Source: Prostheceraeus crozeri
Lineage: Eukaryota; Platyhelminthes; Polycladida; Euryleptidae
Direction: 5' to 3'
Assembly: GCA_907163375.1 (NCBI GenBank)
Contig: CAJQUW010004580.1
Coordinates: forward strand, 434,001 to 498,000
Length of the DNA stretch: 64,000 nt
The notes under the pieces are model-generated. The model saw only the letters and a list, made by a program, of their open reading frames with translations. It was not told the origin of the DNA and ran no database searches. Each line of letters opens with the position of its first letter. The first letter of the stretch is position 1. Shown piece after piece: positions 45,254 through 57,738 of this stretch. Made by a program: the position numbers and the translations under genes.

Positions 45254-46717
45254 TTAAAATTTCATCAATGCATTTTCATTTTTTATACCCTGAAAATGGC
45301 TACGCTCAGTATAGTTGAAATTAATTGGTTCATGATCTAATAAATTAGCATCATATTAGCAATCCTACTTTCACTTTCATTTAGAATGTCCAACAAAAGA
45401 GGCATCATCTCTACGTGATTGTTGGCTGTTTATAATTATCTTAAAAGATTTCCAAATTAGACTTGACTTAACTTGACCCACCCTCTTAATCATGTTTGCA
45501 AGTGGACAGGTATTTGCTATAGTTATTTTTCATGATTGTTAGCTGTTTGTAATTGTCTTTAAAGATTTCCAAAAATGCGCTATTGGTCCACACGCACAAT
45601 CATGTTCTCATATGGATATATATATTAGTCATATGTACTTCCTTTTTATACTGATCGTCAGCTACATATTTGCTTTTGAAAATTTCCAGACTGAACACTT
45701 TATCTCCTTCGTAATCATCCTGAATTTCGTCATTTGTTTTGTGACACATTTTTCATCGGAAAGTCTAGTGCTCATGTAATACATATAGTGATTCTTGTCG
45801 TTTTATTATTTTTTGCCTGGAAATAATAGCAGGTTGGGTAATTAATGTAATGCTATTGATTTTAAGGAGCATAATTACATGAAGTGAATAAAAGCTCATG
45901 TCGCTTTCCTATTTTTTATGTTAAATGTACATGTATGTTCCTATATATTTTAATTATGTTAAATTCTATAACTTCTTTTTATGCGTAAATAATATTCAAC
46001 ATTTTTTGCATCAAGCATCTTACTGCGCATTTTAGACCAAAGTCGTTGTCTCTCAAAAAGATACCATCAATGGAGACCGGACACTACCAAGCCAGCACAA
46101 CCGATGGCAGAGAAGCATACCACTGTTCTGTAGGCCGACATTTACTTTTGAGGTGAGTCGCTAAAATAATTTCTTGTGCGATTATTTGTCACTGCCTCCG
46201 AATGTTTTGGTTTTAGCAGCATTGAGTTTTTCTGCTGTTAATCCTTGGAACATTTCGTAGCAGGATGACACCGATCAGCAGCATTTATATAATGTATAAA
46301 TATTGTAGGGCTATTCTTGTCACTGCCTCCGAATGTTTTAGCTTTAGCAGCATGAGTTTTTCTGCTGTTAATCCTTGGAGCATTTCGTAGCAGGATGACT
46401 TTGATCAACAATATTCATCACTATCGACAGCAAATTTCTTCAATATTTTGCTACAACGTCAAGTAGGCTATAACTGTAATTTCATCAAAAGAATGTGAAC
46501 ATATAATTAGATGTCGGTGGCTGTCGGGGAATTGTCGGCGGCAGCTGTCGGAGGCTGTCGGGGAATTGTCGGTAGTGTGTCGGCGAAACAGTCGGGGAAT
46601 TGTAGGCTCACAGATTCGTCGGCAGACAGTCGGGGAATTAGGACCTTTCCCGTCATTAAGCCGAGTCGGCTTCCCGACAATGGACCGACAGTTTACCGAC
46701 AATTTTTTTTCACCGGG

Positions 46718-47160
46718 ATTCTAAACAATTAATATTAAACTTCGCAGTTTATTTATAGTGCTCATGCTAGGTAGAACATTGGTTGCCTACGCAGCACCAC
46801 ACTAGGCAATTATTATAAAACTTGGCAGTTTATGTACGGTGCTTACTAAGCAAAACGTGGATGGCCTACTAGCACGGATAACCATGGATAGCCTACAAAA
46901 CACGCATCGCCATACTAGGCAGTTATTATAAAACTTGGCAGTTTATGGTGCTTACTAAACTACCTATTAAGCATAGCATATATTTTTACTCGGGTAGACT
47001 CCTTTCAAACATTGCCAAGTGCTTTGGGAATACTACATCTGTCTAATGATTTGTTTTGTTCTATGTATTGACAGAGATAAGATGCATGTTTTGCCAGATA
47101 AATTTCGTGCTGAATTGCAAACTTTGTATAAAACCGATGAATTTGCTGTTCAGACAGAAA
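46718..47160. other. Single-copy spacer between the two inverted transposon copies
   Basis: 443 bases. It holds two direct copies of a unit with ACTAGGCA(A/G)TTATTATAAA and ACTTGGCAGTTTATG (starting near 46800 and 46912), and near 46980 TTTTTACTCGGGTA, the reverse complement of a motif near 12248. It is probably older repeat DNA into which the copies inserted. Confidence 0.6.
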
Positions 47161-48567
47161 CCCGGTGAAAAAAAATTGTCGGTGAACTGTCGGTCCATTG
47201 TCGGGAAACCGACTCGGCTTAATGACGGGAAAGGTCCTAATTCCCCGACTGTCTGCCGACGAATCGGTGAGCCGACAATTCCCCGACAGCCTCCGCCAAT
47301 TCCCCGACAGCTGCCGCCGACAATTCCCCGACAGCCGCCGACATCTAATTATATGTTCACATTCTTTTGATGAAGTTACAGTTATAGCCTACTTGACGTT
47401 GTAGCAAAATATTGAAGAAATTTGCTGTTGATAGTGATGAATATTGTTGATCAAAGTCATCCTGCTACGAAATGCTCCAAGGATTAACAGCAGAAAAACT
47501 CATGCTGCTGAAGCTAAAACATTCGGAGGCAGTGACAAGAATAGCTCTACAATATTTATACATTATAAAAATGCTGCTGATCGGTGTCATCCTGCTACGA
47601 AATGTTCCAAGGATTAACAGCAGAAAAACTCAATGCTGCTAAAACCAAAACATTCGGAGGCAGTGACAAATAATCGCACAAGAAATTATTTTAGCGACTC
47701 ACCTCAAAAGTAAATGTCGGCCTGCTTCTCTGCCATCGGTTGTCCGGTCTCCATTGACGATATCTTTTTGAGAGACAACGACTTTGGTCTAAAATGCGCA
47801 GTAAGATGCTTGATGCAAAAAATATTGAATATTATTTACGCATAAAAAGAAGTTATAGAATTTAACATAATTAAAATAAATAGGAACATACATGTACATT
47901 TAACATAAAAAATAGGAAAACGACATGAGCTTTTATTCACTTCATGTAATTATGCTGCTTAAAATCAATGGCATTACATTAATTACCCAACCTGCTATTA
48001 TTTCCAGGCAAAAAATAATAAAACGACAAGAATCACTATATGTATTACATGAGCACTAAACAAGTTCCGATGAAAAATGTGTCATAAAACAAATGACGAA
48101 ATTCAGGATGATTACGAAGGAGATAAAGTGTTCAGTCTGGAAATTTTCAAAAGCAAATATGTAGCTGACGATCAGTATAAAAAGGAAGTACATATGACTA
48201 ATATCCATATGAGAACATGATTGTGAGTGTAGATCAATAGCGCATTTTTGGAAATCTTTAAAGACAATTACAAACAGCTAACAATCATGAAAAATAACTA
48301 TAGCAAATACCTGTCCACTTGCAAACATGATTAAGAGGGTGGGTCAAGTCAAGTCAAGTCTAATTTGGAAATCTTTTAAGATAATTATAAACAGCCAACA
48401 ATCACGTAGAGATGATGCCTCTTTGGTTGGACATTCTAAATGAAAGTGAAAGTAGGATTGCTAATATGATGCTAATTTATTAGATCATGCACCAATTAAT
48501 TTCAACTATACTGAGCGTAGCCATTTTCAGGGTATGAAAAATGAAAATGCATTGATGAAATTTTAAG

Positions 48568-49017
48568 CATTCATAAATATACCTTTACGCATATTCTTCA
48601 TTCGCATGTATATAAATGCCTAAAATTCCATCAAGGCATGCTCTGTTCAATTATCATTTTATACGCTGAAGATGACTGCGTTCTGTAATTGAAATTACTC
48701 GAAATTAGTACGGATGAATAAATCACATCATTAAGTTACACATGCATCAATTACATCAGATAATAATTCAAAAGTATGGGAATGCCAAATTAGCAACAAT
48801 TTGGCATTCCCTTACTTTTGAATTATTATCTGATGTATATGTAACTTAATGATGTGATTTATTCAGCCGTACCAATTTCGAGTAATTTCAACTACAGAAC
48901 GCATGCAGTCATCTTCAGGGTATAAAATGATAACTGAAAAGATCATGCCTTCATGGGATTTTAGGCATTTTTAGATATGTGAATGAAGAATATGCATAAA
49001 GGTATATTTCTAAATGC
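48568..49017. repeat. Nested palindrome in copy B
   Basis: Counterpart of the 44803-45253 palindrome, centred near 48796 (GGGAATGCCAAATT / AACAATTTGGCATTCCC). Arms are about 220 bases. Confidence 0.85.
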
Positions 49018-51580
49018 TTTCAATTATAAAATGCTTCAATTAATTTGCATTTGTTACTAAACAAATGTAATTACATTTGTAGATGAATTTATGTTTTCCT
49101 CACGAAGTTATCTGCAGGGAACATAAATGTTAGGTCATGTTTAATTAATTATAAGTTAGACAAATAGTCCGGCAACCAGAAGTTAATTAATTAATTGTCA
49201 TTAATTTTTTTTCATAAAATGATGTAGTAACTAACTTGGCATTCCCTTACTTTTGAAATGTTTACATCGAGTGTACGCATTTTTTTCACAATTGCATCAG
49301 TTATGGCTTTCCTATTTTCATTTGTATTTCGATAACAGTATCAGTGTAAAAAAGAAGCAACGAACCAATGGAAGCATGATTACAATGTCAATATGGTCTT
49401 GTTTCCACAAAACGGACCATATGCACTTTTTTACATGCAGGATTTTTACAGTTTTTATCATCGTTGTGTTGTCATTAAACCAATTTTAGATAGATGAAGA
49501 TTGCGACTACACAATTCAAAAGTCTTTGTCATTCAGTAACTCGTCAGAAACGTTTAGCCTTGGTTCATCAGGCCAAGAGAGCCGATAGTGTAGGCCTAAT
49601 CACTGCGGTATTTTCACTTTCACATAGAAGTTTTATAACCTATTTCGAACACGAATACTTACTATCACTTTAATGGTTGATTATTGCTTGACATCATTGA
49701 TTATTGATCACTCATTCTTGAGAAGAAAAAAATGACTTAAATTAGAAGAAAAATATTATTAATAGACTTATTCATAAAAAGGATTAACTTTTCTTATTGT
49801 ATATTATTATTTATATCTATAAACTTTATTGAGCTACATCTTTATTTACTGAGTTAAAAGCTAAAAACCGTTAAACTAACTAAATAAGGATACTAAGCTT
49901 GCGACCGATATCCCTGAAAATAACTACTTGAACTATCATATAAGATTTCACTATGGGTTAAGCAAAATTAATTTTTGTCATTATCAAAATGAAATCGTAC
50001 GTCAAGTTGTACCCGTCCTTTGCTAAAGATAGTTGGGTCTCCAGTTATGTGAAGAGAAACTTCACTGTCAACACCTTTGACAGCATCGATAAAAGAAGTA
50101 GAGCTCTAACTCTCTTGGCATCGAAGCTGGAAACAAAAACAAAAAAATCGTCTCAAGTGTAATGGTCGCTCTGATAGAGATTTCGTTATTAACAAACGCT
50201 CGCGTAGATCAAAAACTATTTTAATGAAAATAAAGTTGTTCTAAATATTGATTTTATTAGTGATAGTTTTCTCGCAAAATTAATTATCGTATTCGTAAAT
50301 ATAAACTTGACATTAAATTCGCAAATTAAAGTAACCTAAAATTGTTACTTATTTCGAAACAAGAATAATAATAATACACGCTAACTAATTGTTTTCTTTG
50401 TAGTAACTTCTTAATCATACTAATTGCAATATTAGTTTTGTTGTTTATCCGTTTATTTGTCATTTTAGTTCTAATAGTTACATAGATGATCTTCACGCCC
50501 TTTTCGTTTGAGATTTGATGAACATCGCAATGTAGCCACCCCAGTGGGTGGTTCAATGTGCCCCACGCATGAGGCACATTGAACCACTTTGGTAGAAATT
50601 TCAAAATTAAAATTGTGAGGAGATTAAATGTCACAAAAACGTTCAACAACTCAGAGATTACTAAGGATATCCTCAACCTTTCATCCGAGTTTGATTTTGG
50701 TTCATTTGATTTAGTATATTCAAACTGCTGAGAAAAGATCAAAGACATATTCAATGTGCCCTACCCGCCCCTATCAAGAATGGAGATGCAGCAAGTCCTC
50801 TGACTGATCACTGTTTGAAATGTACCGCGAACTGTATTGAAGACTGACGTCAGTATATTGCTAACTTTGGATTGCCCTGTCAAAGCCAGTATCAACGAAT
50901 CACAACTATAATTCGAAAATTGATTTGTACTTCGCTGTGATTGCCTGGCATGATGTTATTAAATATAAATACACATGTCAACGGATTCTCATCGAAGATC
51001 GCACCCACAAACTGAAAGCTGTAACAAATACGCGATTGACTCACAACCAAAAGCAGTTTAACTTGAATTAATAATGGCAGTTATTCGATTAAGCAATCAA
51101 GCAGATTTTTAGAGTCATAATTACACATTTTCACTAAAAGTTGACGTATCTTGATGAACAATACGTCAAATAAAAGCCTAGGATTTGACTGTTCATCTCA
51201 TGCGGGTTTTATCTCTTCATCTACACGATTTCATGTTTAAAAATTATGATTTATGAAATGGGTTTTACTTCTGTAGAGGCACATTAGGTAATGAGTAGAC
51301 GTGTTATATACTGCCATCAATTCATCATGAAAAATGCAAATTATCATATCATTGTAATAACATCAGGATAACGATGTAAAATGTGGAACGCCTTTATTTC
51401 TGAACAAATATTGCCAGTGATAGACCTATGCGTACAATAATAAAATTACTAAATCCTGTACAAATTATAACTAACAACCGATGGAGAGAAATATTTATAG
51501 ATCAGCTTATCTATTAACAACATGATTGTTCGACTCATAGCAGTGACTTACATTTTGCATAAATTAGTCAATTCCGTTTC

Positions 51581-51982
51581 TTAGATTGTGTCATTCGTTT
51601 CCAAGAGATAATAAAATCGATTGCCATGTATCCTGATTCCATCGCTGTAGAAGTCAAATGACAAATCATGAAATATACGAATGAAACTTTGGAAGTGTGG
51701 AGACAATTTATTGTTAAATGATTCTGAAGAAAAATGAGATAACACTGCGCACTCGGAAGTCGTAATATATGTGTAATTTGTTCGGAGATTTATTGAAGGA
51801 AGCCAATCTAAGAGATCCTCGAAATCGGTGATATCATCCTTGGGAATTCGAATTATCAAGTTTCCATTCTTGTGTTCTCTCCTTCCATGCGAGCTGTTGC
51901 CGTTGATGCGTTTTGCACAAAATGTTTGGTTTGGTTGATGAAGATGCCGAGTCATAGTAAGATGGAAAGTTGTTGAAAACAC
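51581..51982 (-). other. 133-codon open frame downstream of the THAP remnant, copy B
   Basis: Counterpart of 41845-42246. It contains IIRIPKDDITDFEDLLDWLP and SFIRIFHDLSFDFYSDG. Open in both copies, with few changes. It may be the continuation of the THAP protein in another frame or a separate exon; no catalytic domain is recognised. Confidence 0.35.
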
Positions 51983-52233
51983 TGGGAACTGCCGAAGATT
52001 TGAGTTGCAATAGTTTCAATTCTTTTCTGGGACGCTTAGATGATCTTGAATTGTTGATTTGTCTTGATCAAATCATTTTCGAGGAAGTGCAGAGAACAAA
52101 TTCGCGAAGACAAGGTTGGAAGGAAGACGCTTCTTTGGCCAAAATTATCGACATCCTCTCGTTTAATTGCTCTTATCCATTTGTCGCGAAGAGTCTGGTC
52201 ATGAGATAATGCAAAAAAACGAAATATGCACAT
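51834..52233 (-). pseudogene. THAP zinc-finger remnant in copy B
   Basis: The frame 52036-52233 reads FRFFALSHDQTLRDKWIRAI, KREDVDNFGQ, then SRICSLHFLENDL. This fits the THAP domain from its RFP-like segment through the W, the AIKR helix and the final C..HF metal ligands. The first two Cys ligands would be in an upstream exon or are lost. The following SSKRPRKELKLLQL and KSSAVPSVFNNFPSYY segment, usual after THAP domains, is in the next frame, so the coding region is interrupted by a frameshift even in this better-kept copy. THAP domains bind transposon ends in P elements. Confidence 0.75.
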
Positions 52234-53443
52234 TCGTTGAGTTATCTGATGGCTTTAGTGCACTTGCTGTTTATTATCGTAGACAGATCTGCAGGGCGCG
52301 CTGCTGCTTTCCCAGTAAGGCGCACGCATAATATGTTTTGAGACAAGCAAATCAACTTGATGCTATAGCAGCGCATCGATCAATCAGATGACGCTTGCCT
52401 CACATATTTGCATGCAGATTTGGCAGATCACTGTAAGGACGAAGGACAAAGGCAGTATTATGACTGCGTGTGCACACACTGTTGTGCTGTCCTGCATGAA
52501 ACTATCGAACAATGAAATCTATCAGTCCTGAGTCTGTATAGAGTGATGTGGACTATTCGTGAAAATCTATTCGTGCTCTAGATATCTCACAATGGCTAGA
52601 AATAGAAGGTTGGAAGAAGCCCCTTCAAAAGGAATTACCCTAATTCACGGTCGTTCGGAGATTGCGAAAATAGACAGATAAATGGCTACTTAAAACAGCG
52701 CAACAATGTGTTCTCAGCAGGGTTTTCAACTTTCAAAAGAATTTTTTTCTTTCGTTTGCTTTCTCGTAGCGTTTGAGTACTAGCAACATTTTCTGCGCTG
52801 CAGTAAAGAATGTGCAACAGATTAATGCACCGATTAAAATCGGGCTGTTTTAATGTATGATTGCATACGCACATAATACATTAACATGCGTTTTTCTTCT
52901 TGTCAGGATGTTCTGTGAATTTCCATGAATTCTATCTACATTTTGAATCACTCAAAAATAAAATACAAGTAACGGAGACAGAACTGTTGACCCATAGCTG
53001 CCGCTATATGTAGACATGTATTGATATCTTAACTTACCACATGCTGCCGGAAATCTGGTCCTGATATCTGGTATGAGGAATTCTGTAATCCTTTTTTCCA
53101 CGAGGTTGCCATTTTGTCTTTCATCTGTGCCACTTGCAAAGACGCAGAATGTGCTGACTATGCTCCTCGAGCGCAGCAGGAGTCCTCTGTTGTAGATCAC
53201 AGCAGTATTTAAGTTATATAGATCACACGCATTGGAGTGGACGAGACTTGATAATAATTGTCCAATCAGAGTTGCTGTCGGCATATAGGGAGAACATGCC
53301 GACACTTCCCGATTTTCTAATCATCATGTCGGTGCAGCCGTCACTTAACCGATGTATACCGACAACACCATCGCCGACACGGTTGACAGTCGACACTGCC
53401 CGACTATTTGCCGAGTAATCGCCAACGATTTTTTTTCACCGGG

Positions 53444-55406
53444 AAGTGCCAAAGATTATGTCCATTGTCTTTGGAAAGTGCAGTAGGACTTTGAACCTGT
53501 TGGTACGTGATTTTTCTGATGTTTTTTCCCACGACTGAAAAGCTACTGAAAAAGCACTCACCACGCTTAGCGTGTCTAGTTGTGGTTGTGAAGGATCCTT
53601 CTATACTCTCAAAAGAATTAAAAGATTTTCTAGGACGAGCCAAAGACAATGGATATACATTATAATATACATATAATATACATATGATATACATTATCTT
53701 TGGGACGAGCATGTCCGATGAGAGATTGTGTAAATAGTGTCTTTTCTTTCGATTGAAAAGGAACTCATAGCCCGTTTGAAAAAACTGGCCCTGAAAAAAT
53801 GAATGTTGAACTGGAATGCTCTGTTTTTACCTCATTTAGATATACAAGTTTATATACTCGTGTACATTTTAGAACGATATGATAAAAGGTGAACAAGAAC
53901 ATAATAGTTGGACTTGCCGTTTGCCTATTGAAGTTGAACAGGTTTAGGTGTTTCTGGCAATGAGAGACAATAATCGCCGCTGATTATATTGCATGCCCTT
54001 GCAAGCAAAGATAATGCTTGCTTGCAAGTCTTCGAGGAAAAGGTGAGATCATGACATCGGATGACATTATTAGGTAATAATCATAATTCCTAATAATGTA
54101 ATCCGATGTCTATGGTTGAGATCTTATTGTACTCCTTTAGCTGAGATGTTTATAATTCAATTTTCAGCGGAATGATTTTATGACTGACAATTGGCATCAT
54201 TTCTTGAATCTGAATATTGATGTGGACCGAAAGATAACACAACTATAAACACTTAACTCTATGACTTAACTGATGCTGAAAAGGCCAATGACTTACTCTA
54301 TGCTCTATGGTTCTGGGTCTCAACTCGAGTTCATTTAATGAAATGGAAACTGCATACACTTTGGGATTTAATGAATGCGGAGTTGCTACCCTACCTAATA
54401 TGCCTGCTCTATCAAAGAGGCCCAAGTGTCCGTTAGATTTATTTCATAGACTTCCATTAATTTCGATCAATCACGACATCAACTAATTCACCTTTACTAT
54501 GGCGACTATCTGTTGTTGAGAATGGTTTGGTTCCTGTGCCTTGCCACCATGCTTTGTGGAAGCCTCATGATTATCATAATTCCCTTTAAGCATAAAAGGT
54601 TTTTTTACAAAATATGCAATAAAATAAACTTGATTCATGTTTGGATCAAGCTACATTGATAAACATGCATACCGACCCCGAGCAGCTGAAATTATTATAA
54701 TGATTCAGTTATTGCTGATTCTCTAACCACTAACTTTGAATAAATCGAGGCATCTATGAATCGAATCAAATCGAATCATCGGAATTTTTGGACAAGGAAA
54801 TAAAAGGTTAAAGAAAAAAAATAAATGAATGAACTCCACATTAGTTTGATTCCGAATCACGTGTTTCTGTTTTACAACGAGTACTACTTTATCTCCGCAT
54901 GATCTATTGCTAATCCTGATGTTTGTGCCAATGTATGTGAACCTGCCTTAACCAGTGAGGGTGAGAATGTTGCAGAGTTGATTAAAGTAAGCATAAACTG
55001 ACAGCTTGCTTTAAATGGCCACATGATCAACCAAATTGATGGGAGACGCCCCTAAATAATTAATCTTGATGGGAAGGGCCTGCTTCAACAATTAGCTTGA
55101 AGAGAATGCCCATTTGGTCAGCGACCTTGAGTAGAAGAACCATTAGACAATGATATCAAGGAGAAGGGTCAAAATGAATCAAAATGTGGGTTACAGGATG
55201 TAATTATATCGAGAGGAGCATATAACGTTGGTTCCGAGACGGATGCCTTGGTATTTCTCTCCGTAGTCCCACGGTCTTATGAATCTTTCAACAATCTCAC
55301 AGATTCCAGGTAAATTTTCGGCCTCTTCTAGTTTCGCCCCCCGCTATTAGACTACCTTAACACTTCTTGTTTTGCGGAAATCTCAAGAAATCGAATAGGA
55401 TCATAG
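53444..55406. other. Non-coding stretch
   Basis: No supported gene. It holds an AT-rich ATATAC-type tract (about 53655-53700) and a hairpin listed separately (54053-54110). Open frames of 102 and 60 codons here have no recognisable content. Confidence 0.4.
54053..54110. repeat. Hairpin with 22-bp arms
   Basis: GACATCGGATGACATTATTAGG (written as two blocks: GACATCGGAT, GACATTATTAGG) at 54053-54074 pairs with its reverse complement at 54089-54110, with one mismatch and a 14-base loop. Probably a tiny foldback element. Confidence 0.8.
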
Positions 55407-55408
55407 TA

Positions 55409-56731
55409 AGGGAGAGTGGAGTGATCTGGCACCCTAACACTTAATTAACTCTCATGACCAAACAACGAATTTTTTTACTATTCAAACATAATTACTTTAA
55501 TATTCAGGGAATTTCCTAACTTTTTTGTATTAATTTTTTTTTCGATTAGTACTCCTTCCTCTTCAAATATTCGTTTCAAAAAAAGTTACAAAAATGCCAA
55601 TTCACGAAATGTGTGGGGTGAATTTGCACTTCGATGGGGGTGATTTGGCACTCCTCTAGTTTTTCCCCCATAACTTGCCCCACGATGTACCGCTGTTACT
55701 ATTTTGTGAACTAGGGTATGTGCCGTTAGTCTAGGTTGCGTTTTTAATAAAAGAAACACATATGCACACCCGTGAAAACTAATTGACTTACTAATTAGGA
55801 TTATATACCGGCACTAACTACACACATTCGACTATGTTATAATTTTTATTCGTTGTGAGATAATTCTGAAATGTGGTTTTATTATATCATATCATCCCCA
55901 ATCCTTGAATCTTATTGATTTGACGCATATAAAACAAACTATGCATAGTAAAAATAAATCTTTATATATATCAATACGATGAAAAAATTACACAGTTGAA
56001 CAATATAGAACAAGAGTATGCTATCAATAGAAACACTGTAAGCATGCTATTTTTCCAATACGTCTACGGACTCGGCAAATTGAACACTGATATTTCGGCA
56101 GGTAGCCGAATTATATGGTTCCGGCTCCTCCAACTGACGCAGTAGGCAATCGAAAGCAACTTGGAAAAATAGATAATAATAATAGATAAGCCTAATCGGT
56201 TATAGTTAGCAGTAATTTGCAGTGATGATGCGTTAAGATTTAGGCCTGATGGATGTCCTATTAGTTCAGTTTTAATAGCAGCATTAAGCTAGATTCGGTG
56301 GACTCAAAACTAGCTGTCAACATATAGTGCCAGATCACCCCACTTTCCGAGTGCCAAATCACCCCATTTCACTTTTTATCGAAAACAGCTGGCGTACCGA
56401 GAATAACAAAATTTTGGAAATTTCATTCTTGTGACCTTTTAGTCCATTGACCTAGCTAGCAGAAAACGTTTATTGCCGGTAAATATCAGTTGCCAGGAAA
56501 AAAATATCCCAAAAACAGCAGAAATGCAAAATATTTTTCGACCTAAGGTAAACGTAATTTTTATGTGTGCAGGAAAAACGAAGTCCGCCATGAACATAAA
56601 TATTATATGCCAAGTGTGCACTATAATAGTGCTTTCAAATGCATATTTCGGATTTTTGATACAGAGCCTAGAATAGGCTGTAGGGGGTGGGTGCCAATTC
56701 ACCCCAGGTGCCTAATCACGCCACTCTCCCC
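55409..56731. mobile_element. Non-autonomous inverted-repeat element with TA target site (~1.3 kb)
   Basis: The left end AGGGAGAGTGGAGTGATCTG and the right end (GTGCCTAATCACGCCACTCTCCCC) are near inverted repeats, and TA flanks both (55407-55408 and 56732-56733), which suggests a Tc1/mariner-type element. Sub-terminal repeats of the form GGGGTGATTTGGCAC recur on the left (55615-55660) and inverted on the right (56330-56360, 56690-56705). The interior is AT-rich without a transposase. Open frames near 56440-56700 have no recognisable domain. Confidence 0.75.
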
Positions 56732-56733
56732 TA

Positions 56734-57539
56734 CTAGGAACATGGGCATCTTAGATATGGGAAACTCATGCTCACTGTGATTGTGACTCATATGTGACTT
56801 CACAAAGTGCGCACGCGTGGACTAGCTTCGAAGGGAACGTGATGCACGAGTACCGGTATTCATTGCAACTGTCGTCGCAGTGTTTCACTTAGCAAATCAG
56901 GGTTTCAACAGGCCACCTGTTTTATATCAGCAGAATAAAGGTACCATGCAATACATGCAAATCGGAATTTTAGTAGTGGCCATTTCATAGTCCTGAAAAT
57001 CTCATAGCGAGAGAACTGCCTGTGGTACTGGTGGGATGAAACTGGAAAAGAGCAAATTCGTGGAATGATGATGCCGCTTCCAGCCAAGTATTCCATCTTC
57101 TTGGTATACTAGCTGAGGTGGAGAGCCGATATCACTTTTTTCTCAGGACACGAAAATGAGAGGATAGTCACTGGCCGGGCTACATGAGTTATTTTTTATC
57201 CAAATCTTTTTAATAGATATAAAACTTAATATATAATATCTACCCAATTTCTTAAATATTAACTCTAGATAGCGTTATTTAACTTGGGTTGCCCTAGTTA
57301 TCACTTATAGTTAATCTTACAGCATGGGTTTCTGACCGAAATTACCAGCAAAGTTTTTGTTTTAAGTATATAAAAGTGCATGCACCTCTTCATAGTTGAT
57401 GGTGAAAATTAATTACCTATACGTCACAGTGGAGGAACAATTTTGGATCCACACCCCCCCTCACCCACGGGTCGGACAAACATCAATCACTGGCAGGGAT
57501 ATTAAACATCAATGCCAGGGAGGCATCCTTCAAATCTAT
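56734..57539. other. Non-coding stretch
   Basis: No supported gene. A minus-strand frame of 63 codons near 56905-57096 has no recognisable content. Confidence 0.4.
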
Positions 57540-57728
57540 CCTTGCTTAACACCTTGGTGGTCTACTAACCTCCGAATGATGTTTACCCTTGAGTTTATCA
57601 TGCAGATTTGATTTCGCGTAGTTAAATTTAGCAGCATAACGTAGCGCACTTCAGTCTCTACTACGAATGGCATCAATAGCTTTCTCAACCACTTCAGTTG
57701 AAGCAGTTTTATAACGTTCTGGAGCCAT
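57540..57728 (-). pseudogene. N-terminal HTH remnant of a pogo/jerky-like transposase
   Basis: From the ATG at 57728 the sequence reads MAPERYKTASTEVVEKAIDA for 25 codons to a TGA at 57651-57653. The same frame continues SALRYAAKFNYAKSNLHDKL, the second half of a Pipsqueak-type helix-turn-helix (x-AA-x-x-(Y/F)-x-(V/Y)-x-(R/K)-(S/T)-x-L). This DNA-binding domain opens pogo/Tigger/jerky transposases. After another stop the similarity fades by about 57540. No catalytic part belongs to this copy on the downstream side. Confidence 0.6.
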
Positions 57729-57738
57729 TCTTCAGTCT

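Larger units (their letters stand above)
40339..46717 (+). mobile_element. THAP-domain DNA transposon, copy A (6.38 kb)
   Basis: Both ends read CCCGGTGAAAAAAAAT(C/T)GTCGG inward. Sub-terminal DNA at each end is packed with TGTCGG/CCGACA hexamers (40360-40510 and 46510-46700), as expected for transposase binding sites. Inside is a THAP zinc-finger gene remnant, which points to the P-element or Kolobok superfamilies; terminal bases and target duplication do not settle which. No intact transposase core was found, so the copy is non-autonomous or dead. It is repeated almost base for base, in opposite orientation, at 47161-53443. Confidence 0.85.
47161..53443 (-). mobile_element. THAP-domain DNA transposon, copy B (6.28 kb), inverted relative to copy A
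   Basis: Near-identical reverse complement of copy A, bounded by the same CCCGGTGAAAAAAAAT ends at 47161 and 53443. Differences are scattered substitutions and small indels, including a segment of roughly 50 bases present in A near 41290-41345 and absent here near 52507. Translated pieces differ at about 2-4 % of residues. No matching target duplication could be found for this copy, for copy A, or for the pair as a unit. Confidence 0.88.

Noticed and set aside
46451-46732. Overlapping open frames rich in Arg, Pro, Ser and Gly near the inner end of transposon copy A (and the matching frames at 47056-47404 in copy B)
   Set aside because: They are translations of the TGTCGG/CCGACA sub-terminal repeat on both strands, open in several frames because of the repeat, with no protein-like features.
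40339-53443. Reading the whole inverted pair as a single 13-kb transposon with 6.3-kb terminal repeats
   Set aside because: Each arm has complete inward-facing termini at both of its ends, so two separate copies explain the structure better. No outer target duplication supports a single unit.
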